From contig JANQGE010000031.1 of NCBI GenBank assembly GCA_028277485.1, positions 1-11,238 of the forward strand: a DNA stretch of 11,238 nt, written 5' to 3'. The first letter of the stretch is position 1. Every line of letters starts with the position of its first letter. Positions 6,422 through 11,238 of this stretch are shown piece after piece. The stretch is from Chlorobium sp. (lineage in GTDB: Bacteria; Bacteroidota; Chlorobiia; Chlorobiales; Chlorobiaceae). Under the pieces are notes generated by a model, which worked only from the letters and a program-made list of their open reading frames with translations, did no database searches and was not told the origin of the DNA. The translations under genes and the position numbers were made by a program.

Positions 6422-8533
6422 TCATGCCTCCCTTATCCACTGGCTTATCTTCATCAGCAGTATCTTGGTATCAACAGGTTTTGCAAGATAATCATTCATA
6501 CCAGCCCGCAGTGCTTCTTCGATTAAGTTCTCGTCCGAGTCACCACTGAACCCGATCACCGGCACGGAAGATATCCAAGGATCTTGGGATCGACGGATGA
6601 TGCCTGTCGTCTCTATACCGTCGACCAACGGCATCCTGATATCCATTAACACCAAATCAAATGACTTGTTTTCGAGTTTGTTCAGCGCATCTTTTCCATC
6701 AACTGCTTCATCGATCAGAATACCGTGTTTTTCAAGCACCATTTTAAGTGCAATACGATTAAATGAGGAATCATCGACAATGAGCAGGGATTTACCTTTG
6801 AGGTTTTTTGCCGAAACATTTTGAAGACCACGGAAAATTCCGGCAAGCTGTCTGACCAGTTCTGCTTGTACGCAAGGCTTTGTAATCAGACCCTGCATGC
6901 CGGCTTTTTTTGTTTTGCTGCGTGCTATGTAATACGGTGCCGCTGTGTAGGCCACAATCGGAACCGTGGCGATTTCGCTGCCTGATTCCCCTTTTCTGAT
7001 CTTTTCCGTCGCCTCATAACCGTTCATGATCGGCATTTTGAGATTCATGATAACCAGGTCATAATGCTTCTCGGACAGCTTTTCAAGTGCCTCTTTCCCG
7101 TTACCCGCCTCATCAATTACCGCACTCAGTGCCGTTAAAATGTCCTTTACCGCCGCTTTGTCAATGTGTTCATCATCGACGACAAGAATACGTTTATTTT
7201 CAAACAAGGCTCTGTTTGCGGCGATAAGCTCATCGCGGTTTTCCTGGAGTTCCGCATTGGAGATCACGGGAAACGTCAGGGTAAATTTGGTATACTCTCC
7301 CTCTGCAGATTCACAGTTTATATCACCCCCAAAAGCCCGCATAACACGTTTGCAATAAGACAAACCAAGTCCCGTTCCGCCTTTTCTGCCCGATGTAAAG
7401 TAGGCATCGAACAACTTATCAAGGTTTTCAGGCGGGATGCCGGGGCCGGTGTCTTTAACTTTTACCTTGTTGAACTGCGCTCCTCTTTCCAGGGAAATGT
7501 AAATTTTTGCTTTGGGATAAGGTTTAAGAAAATACAACGCGTTCATAATCAGGTTAAACAGGACAAAAACATACATGGTCTCACCGACCTTGAACATAAA
7601 GTCTTCATCTCTGTCAAAAACGATTTTTTCCCGCTCTTCCCGCGACTCAAAACCATATTCATCAATTGCCTTCTGTGTAATGACGGCAGCCGATGCATAA
7701 ACGAATCTGCTTTTGTCTATCGGCTTTTCCCTGACTTCATCCAGAATCATGGCGATAACTTGTGAACCACGTTTTACCGACACCTTACTCTGTGCAACAT
7801 GCTGATAAAGCTTGTCGAGAGTGTAATCACTGATCGGGGCGGATGGTTTGCCGGGATGATAACTGGGGAGATTCTGTTCGATAGCCTCGAGATTGAACTT
7901 TACCTGCCCAAGCGGACTGCGCATTTCATGTGCTATGCTTCCGGCAAGCGCTTGCAGTGCCGAATTTTTCTCCAGTGCTATCTGTCCCCTTTTGTTGCTG
8001 TAGCTGAAAACATAACCGGCTACAACGGTGAACAGGATTACAACCGAATACAAGGGAATATTAAAGTCAGGATTGAGCTGAATATCAGGAGTAGAAAGAA
8101 TGAAATAGATAATACCGGCAGACACTCCAACAAGAAGATCAAAAAGAAACATCAACCAGTTTGGAACATAAGCAATCAGTACAAAGATCATGAAGATCTC
8201 CCAATAGAGCCAGAGCTCATGGAAATCGTTCTTCAGCAAATAAACGGTAAAAATGAAAGGCAGTACGAAAATGATTGAAAAATGCCAGTAGAACGGAAAA
8301 TACTTTTTTGCAAACGAGGTGTCGCTGCTGCCGAAAAGAACGGCAAAAAGAGACAGCGCCGAAGCCGTTGCTCTCAGCACAAGGCTCTCATAAGGCAGGA
8401 AAAACCAGTACTTGAATGCGAAATAGAAAAAAAGATGAGCCGGTGCTCCAAGCAACGCTGCGGAAAAGATATTAAACCGTGATATCTGGGTCCCTTCCCG
8501 CGCACAGTTCTTTATGTATCCGAGAACATCCAC
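6422..8533 (-). CDS. CqsS-like hybrid sensor histidine kinase with two receiver domains
   Basis: This 703-residue membrane kinase probably senses a small diffusible molecule. The order is six hydrophobic helices (about 20-43, 50-68, 84-100, 107-125, 126-146, 161-179), a HisKA domain with SIAHEMRSPLG and phospho-acceptor His202, and an HATPase domain with N box Asn331, DTGPGIP from Asp361 and GTGLGLSYCKRVM. REC1 (about 447-565) has Asp453-Asp454 but Asn497 in place of the phospho-acceptor. REC2 (about 580-700) is complete, with Asp631. Topology, length and local wording (N-terminal YESLVLR, the HEMRSPL region, MNDYLAKP near the end) closely match my memory of Vibrio CqsS, the CAI-1 receptor, more than generic hybrid kinases. 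The GTG start at 8533 follows a purine-rich GGGAGGGGGG and overlaps the oxidoreductase gene by 62 nt. Confidence 0.88.
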   Translation of the reverse strand: MDVLGYIKNCAREGTQISRFNIFSAALLGAPAHLFFYFAFKYWFFLPYESLVLRATASALSLFAVLFGSSDTSFAKKYFPFYWHFSIIFVLPFIFTVYLLKNDFHELWLYWEIFMIFVLIAYVPNWLMFLFDLLVGVSAGIIYFILSTPDIQLNPDFNIPLYSVVILFTVVAGYVFSYSNKRGQIALEKNSALQALAGSIAHEMRSPLGQVKFNLEAIEQNLPSYHPGKPSAPISDYTLDKLYQHVAQSKVSVKRGSQVIAMILDEVREKPIDKSRFVYASAAVITQKAIDEYGFESREEREKIVFDRDEDFMFKVGETMYVFVLFNLIMNALYFLKPYPKAKIYISLERGAQFNKVKVKDTGPGIPPENLDKLFDAYFTSGRKGGTGLGLSYCKRVMRAFGGDINCESAEGEYTKFTLTFPVISNAELQENRDELIAANRALFENKRILVVDDEHIDKAAVKDILTALSAVIDEAGNGKEALEKLSEKHYDLVIMNLKMPIMNGYEATEKIRKGESGSEIATVPIVAYTAAPYYIARSKTKKAGMQGLITKPCVQAELVRQLAGIFRGLQNVSAKNLKGKSLLIVDDSSFNRIALKMVLEKHGILIDEAVDGKDALNKLENKSFDLVLMDIRMPLVDGIETTGIIRRSQDPWISSVPVIGFSGDSDENLIEEALRAGMNDYLAKPVDTKILLMKISQWIREA

Positions 8534-9836
8534 GTAACCCCCCTCCCTTTACCAGATCAGCCGCCTCGGCTGCTGCCCTGAAGCAAGCTTCAAGTGAAGC
8601 CCCCCGGCGATAATCTCCGGTCAAAGACAAACCCTTCAAAGGTTTGATCAGTTCATCAAGTTTCTCGAGCCGGCGGTAGTGATGGGGGGAGTAAGCACAA
8701 AGGCCCGGCCAAATGTATTTATATGTAAAAGACGTTCGGCTGTTTTTTTCAATGTTAAAATACGGCTTGACGATCTTTTCCCCGAGAGACACAACTTCAT
8801 CAGGGTCCGATTCCCGTGTTATCATCGACCGTGCAGTTTTTCCGCTGAAGGTATACCTGACGATATCAAGATCACGAATGCCGTAAGCGCCGGCATTGCT
8901 TAGCGGAGACGACCGGTCAAATACCATGGCTCTCTGTACATCGGTGAAAACCTCCTCCCGATACCGTGCAATAGCTACGGCAACCGGATAGTATTGTACC
9001 TGGCCAAGTAAAGCTGAAAGCTCAGGTGCGGAATGACGAAAAAGCTCGGCAGCTTGCACAGCCGGCAGAGCCACGACAACCTTGCTGTATTCTTTCTGGA
9101 AGCTTTCGGCACCGCAAGTATAGTGAAGCACTGTTTTCCCGTTACGGCACTCGAGGGCCTGAACATGATGTCCGGTAAACAGCGTCACCGATCGCACATA
9201 TGCCTGAAAACGCTCGAGCATACCCTGCATGCCGCATCGCAGTTGTTCATAACTGTCAAGCACCAAGGCAAGGTTGGAGCCAAAATTCCCGGGATAACAC
9301 TCTTCAGGTTCGGCACCGTTCATTCGCACCGTCACGGGACGAATAATATGACCTGCACAGCTTTTCGGGAAAAAAGAAGCAAGGGACTCATGATCGAAAC
9401 GATCTGCAATCGCATTGAAATACGGTGTATTTAAAAAACCCTGCTCACGGTCCTTGTGCACCGCCCGAATAAGAGGTATAAGCTTTAAGATACCGACAGG
9501 ACCGGCAAGCGTGAGAACGCGAAACAGATTATACAACCTTGCTTTCTCCTTGTTGAGCCTGACAACCCGTCCGCGAATCACTTGTGAGGTATTGAAGCCG
9601 AAATACTCGAAATCCTGTTCTCCAAGATCAGCCACAAACTCGCGGAACCTCCGGTATTTCCGCCCGATGTTTTTTCCTCCGAAATCCAGCCATCTCCCGT
9701 CAATGCATTCGCTTCCGATCCGGCCTCCGAGCTGGCTGTTGGACTCGTAAAGATGAACATCCAAACCATACTGCTGGAGATAATATGCAGTGGCAATACC
9801 TGATATTCCTCCGCCGATCACAGCTGCTCTACTCAT
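8472..9836 (-). CDS. FAD-dependent amine-oxidase-fold oxidoreductase
   Basis: The 454-residue protein belongs to the FAD/NAD(P)-binding group that includes amine oxidases, phytoene desaturases and protoporphyrinogen oxidases. The N-terminus has the dinucleotide fold GGGISG (8-13) ending at Glu31, then the family block LGGRIGS and WLDFGGKNIG. Near the C-terminus LTGDYRRGASLEACFRAAAEAA is the usual second FAD-contact segment. No signal peptide is seen, so it should act in the cytoplasm. The ATG at 9836 overlaps the AfsA-like stop as ATGA, with no SD of its own, so it is translationally coupled. The 3' end runs 62 nt into the kinase gene. The context suggests it oxidises or tailors the product of the hotdog enzyme. 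Protoporphyrinogen or carotenoid chemistry cannot be excluded, because these subfamilies are hard to separate by eye. Confidence 0.85.
   Translation of the reverse strand: MSRAAVIGGGISGIATAYYLQQYGLDVHLYESNSQLGGRIGSECIDGRWLDFGGKNIGRKYRRFREFVADLGEQDFEYFGFNTSQVIRGRVVRLNKEKARLYNLFRVLTLAGPVGILKLIPLIRAVHKDREQGFLNTPYFNAIADRFDHESLASFFPKSCAGHIIRPVTVRMNGAEPEECYPGNFGSNLALVLDSYEQLRCGMQGMLERFQAYVRSVTLFTGHHVQALECRNGKTVLHYTCGAESFQKEYSKVVVALPAVQAAELFRHSAPELSALLGQVQYYPVAVAIARYREEVFTDVQRAMVFDRSSPLSNAGAYGIRDLDIVRYTFSGKTARSMITRESDPDEVVSLGEKIVKPYFNIEKNSRTSFTYKYIWPGLCAYSPHHYRRLEKLDELIKPLKGLSLTGDYRRGASLEACFRAAAEAADLVKGGGLRGCSRIHKELCAGRDPDITV
8538..8547 (-). promoter_or_regulatory. SD deciding the GTG start of the sensor kinase
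   Basis: Minus-strand GGGAGGGGGG followed by TTAC stands directly before GTG 8533, inside the 3' end of the oxidoreductase gene. It supports a real 62-nt overlap. The AfsA gene has a similar junction, AGGAGG-TTACG-ATG. Confidence 0.6.
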
Positions 9837-10834
9837 GGATTAACAAGTTCGTTCATTGCCTGTATTTTCGATGCAAATAACCGCTTGTTCCTTACAGAAA
9901 GTTTCTCGGTTCTTGTCCGGTGTTTGCCATAACGCTCCTTGTTCATGAAAGCCACCGCTCCGAGAATAGCCTCGGTACACAATTTCCCCCACTGAAAAAC
10001 CTGACAAATCACAAAACCATCTTTATCGCTAACCTCTTCAGGAACGGTATAGGATGTGTAAGCACGCAATATTACAGGAGCGCTGTGCTCGATATAGTTA
10101 TAAAAATTTGTACAATACGACATAAGGGTCATTCCTCCGGCCGAGGGCAGATCTCCCGCCAGATGGGTGGTAGCAAGTGCTGCTTGTCTCATGGCCTCGA
10201 GGATCAGCATTCCCTGAACATGATCGGATTCATGATCGAACCTGAATTCCTCGGTATGCCTGAGCATGTTGTAGTACACAAAACGGCCCGCATAGAATGG
10301 TTCGGAAAGCAGCGCGTTGGCCGGATTTTTTTTGTGAATGACCTCGGGATCGACAATCCCCGGCACAACATCCTCATCTTTCACGGCAAGCGGACTTTCG
10401 AGCAAACCGGCAATATCGAGTGGCAGCTTCCTGAGTAATGCCGCCACTACTTCCGCATCTGCAGTATCCAATGCTCCGCTTGCAGGGGACGCCTTGATTT
10501 TCTCCAGCTCTTCCACCCGTTCCTTATGATTACAGAAATATTCCGGCGAGAGATACATCTCGCATGAAGCCCCTAAAAGTCCGTAGTATATCATCACCTC
10601 ATTGACGGAGTTCACCTTTACGACGTTGCAAGCCCCATGGTTGTCGGGCAGGCTGTCGTCTTCAAAAATCAGGGTATAGTGTTTTTCGCCGGGAACAAGG
10701 CTCAGGAACCCATTGTCTTTTTTATTCTTGCTCTTTCGTTCATGCCTGACAAGCGACAGCCTTTCTGTGTGTTCACACAATGACGATTCCCTTACAAAAC
10801 TCTGTATCTGTGATGATACGCTTTGCTTCAACAT
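9833..10834 (-). CDS. AfsA-type hotdog-domain protein (putative signal synthase)
   Basis: Residues about 166-310 match the A-factor biosynthesis hotdog family. IHKKNPANALLSEP (166-179) opens the domain, and DHVQGMLILEAMRQA (204-218) is the family hallmark, with Glu213 at the place of the catalytic Glu of FabZ-like hotdogs. Streptomyces AfsA joins a beta-ketoacyl-ACP to dihydroxyacetone phosphate on the way to gamma-butyrolactone signals. AfsA has two hotdog repeats, whereas here only one is recognisable and the first 160 residues match nothing I know. The length is 333 residues, with no signal peptide or membrane helix. The ATG at 10834 has a perfect SD. It is first in the leftward operon and overlaps the FAD enzyme by ATGA. 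The family call is fairly firm; the reaction is inferred. Confidence 0.82.
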   Translation of the reverse strand: MLKQSVSSQIQSFVRESSLCEHTERLSLVRHERKSKNKKDNGFLSLVPGEKHYTLIFEDDSLPDNHGACNVVKVNSVNEVMIYYGLLGASCEMYLSPEYFCNHKERVEELEKIKASPASGALDTADAEVVAALLRKLPLDIAGLLESPLAVKDEDVVPGIVDPEVIHKKNPANALLSEPFYAGRFVYYNMLRHTEEFRFDHESDHVQGMLILEAMRQAALATTHLAGDLPSAGGMTLMSYCTNFYNYIEHSAPVILRAYTSYTVPEEVSDKDGFVICQVFQWGKLCTEAILGAVAFMNKERYGKHRTRTEKLSVRNKRLFASKIQAMNELVNP

Positions 10835-10839
10835 CGTAA

Positions 10840-10845
10840 CCTCCT
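10840..10845 (-). promoter_or_regulatory. Perfect SD of the AfsA-like gene
   Basis: AGGAGG on the minus strand lies 5 nt before ATG 10834. It is by far the clearest ribosome binding site in the window and fixes the start of the first gene of the putative signalling operon. No convincing -35/-10 pair could be picked upstream. Confidence 0.75.
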
Positions 10846-10884
10846 GGAAAAATTATTGAAAAATAGAGACATCGTGACACTTTT

Positions 10885-10911
10885 GGGCACCTTTATAAAT
10901 TGTCGTGAGCG
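10885..10911 (+). repeat. Direct repeat copy 1 (27 bp)
   Basis: The unit begins GGGCACCTTTATAAATTG and ends GTCGTGAGCG. It differs from the copy at 11142-11168 at one base (T versus C at unit position 9). It lies 50 bases upstream of the AfsA-like start, within that gene's probable leader or promoter region. Unlike copy 2 it is not followed by the longer repeat body, so it may be a solo end. Confidence 0.75.
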
Positions 10912-11039
10912 CCCCTTTCCCATCCGGCCAACGAAGCAATCAGGACGCGCAACAAATTAATAGAGATGCTCTTTTACAGTCATACCGCAACATACTTTTA
11001 TTCTACGACTTTCAACAATCATACAACGTTTTCAAACCT

Positions 11040-11069
11040 GTAAAAAAGCTGAAGCTTCAGCTTTTTTAC
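11040..11069. terminator. Perfect 30-bp palindrome, probable bidirectional terminator
   Basis: The arm GTAAAAAAGCTGAAG is followed directly by its exact reverse complement. The structure has an A-tract, a short GC-containing stem and a T-tract on both strands, the layout of a bidirectional intrinsic terminator, though the stem is short once a loop is allowed. It may end a leftward transcript from a gene beyond the window, insulating the AfsA operon. A protein-binding operator is the alternative. Confidence 0.55.
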
Positions 11070-11141
11070 TATTCAACATTTTTGTAACGATTCTGTTAAT
11101 AACCGTAACTGCATTTGCCTTTTTATCGGCAACACACAGAA

Positions 11142-11238
11142 GGGCACCTCTATAAATTGTCGTGAGCGACATGAGTACGAGGCGGACGGAGCGCAGAAAC
11201 CGGAGTGTACATAGAGTACATGAGGATTTCGAGCACCG
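11142..11238 (+). repeat. Direct repeat copy 2 and probable body of a longer dispersed element (cut by window end)
   Basis: Bases 11142-11168 repeat the 10885-10911 unit. The sequence then continues with a G-rich, non-coding stretch that includes ACATGAGTACGAGG, a small hairpin TGTAC-ATAGA-GTACA (11206-11220) and GAGCACCG at the edge. From memory this looks like a dispersed intergenic element of green sulfur bacteria, possibly closed by an inverted copy of the 27-base end outside the window. Only the 27-base repeat is shown directly here. Confidence 0.55.

Larger units (their letters stand above)
10835..11238. other. 404-base non-coding region at the right edge
   Basis: No supported gene lies here. 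The region holds the leader of the AfsA operon, two direct copies of a 27-base repeat and a perfect 30-bp palindrome. A 60-codon open frame at 10905-11087 on the + strand crosses the palindrome, has no SD and resembles no protein. The neighbouring gene to the right is outside the window, so the promoter and terminator assignments are tentative. Confidence 0.6.

Noticed and set aside
6414..6422. GGGCACCTC next to the kinase stop, matching the start of the right-hand repeat
   Set aside because: Only nine bases match and the conserved ATAAATTGTCG core is missing, so chance is sufficient.
7166..7765. A 199-codon open frame antisense to the sensor kinase
   Set aside because: The opposite strand is a well-supported histidine kinase with intact motifs. 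The antisense product has no recognisable domain and is a shadow frame.
8472..9836. Reading the FAD enzyme as protoporphyrinogen oxidase because hem genes are nearby
   Set aside because: The hem operon is on the opposite strand more than 5 kb away, while the AfsA-like and kinase genes overlap this gene directly. The fold alone does not separate the subfamilies.

Overview
The window looks like chromosomal DNA of a green sulfur bacterium (Chlorobiaceae; Chlorobium or Prosthecochloris-like). This is an inference from three things: a C5-pathway hemA-hemC-hemD cluster of the type known in Chlorobium, short dispersed intergenic repeats at both ends, and moderate GC with few strong Shine-Dalgarno (SD) sites. 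No ribosomal or photosystem gene is present to confirm the genus.

Left part (1-3357, + strand). A repeat-bearing 360-base leader carries a good sigma70-type promoter (TTGATA-N17-TATATT). It leads into hemA, hemC (TTG start) and hemD (TGATG overlap with hemC). These enzymes take glutamyl-tRNA toward uroporphyrinogen III, the common precursor of haem, sirohaem, cobalamin and (bacterio)chlorophyll. The ALA dehydratase gene, hemB, is not in the window.

Middle and right part (3413-10834, - strand). Six genes run leftward, converging on hemD. Read in transcription order from 10834 they are: an AfsA-type hotdog protein; an FAD-dependent amine-oxidase-fold oxidoreductase; a six-TM hybrid histidine kinase that closely resembles the Vibrio autoinducer receptor CqsS; an unrecognised protein; a HisN-like inositol-monophosphatase-family phosphatase; and RmuC. 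The first three overlap (4 nt, then 62 nt) and are very probably translated as one unit. The most interesting reading is a self-contained chemical-signalling cassette. An AfsA-like enzyme would build a butyrolactone-type or other acyl-derived signal, the FAD enzyme would tailor it, and the CqsS-like kinase would sense it. The usual CqsS partner, CqsA/LqsA, is absent from the window. The chemistry and the ligand are inferences.

Right end (10835-11238). This 404-base region has no supported gene. It holds the strong SD of the AfsA gene, two direct copies of a 27-base repeat (the second probably the edge of a longer element cut by the window end), and a perfect 30-bp palindrome that looks like a bidirectional terminator. 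No tRNA, rRNA, CRISPR array or insertion sequence was seen.
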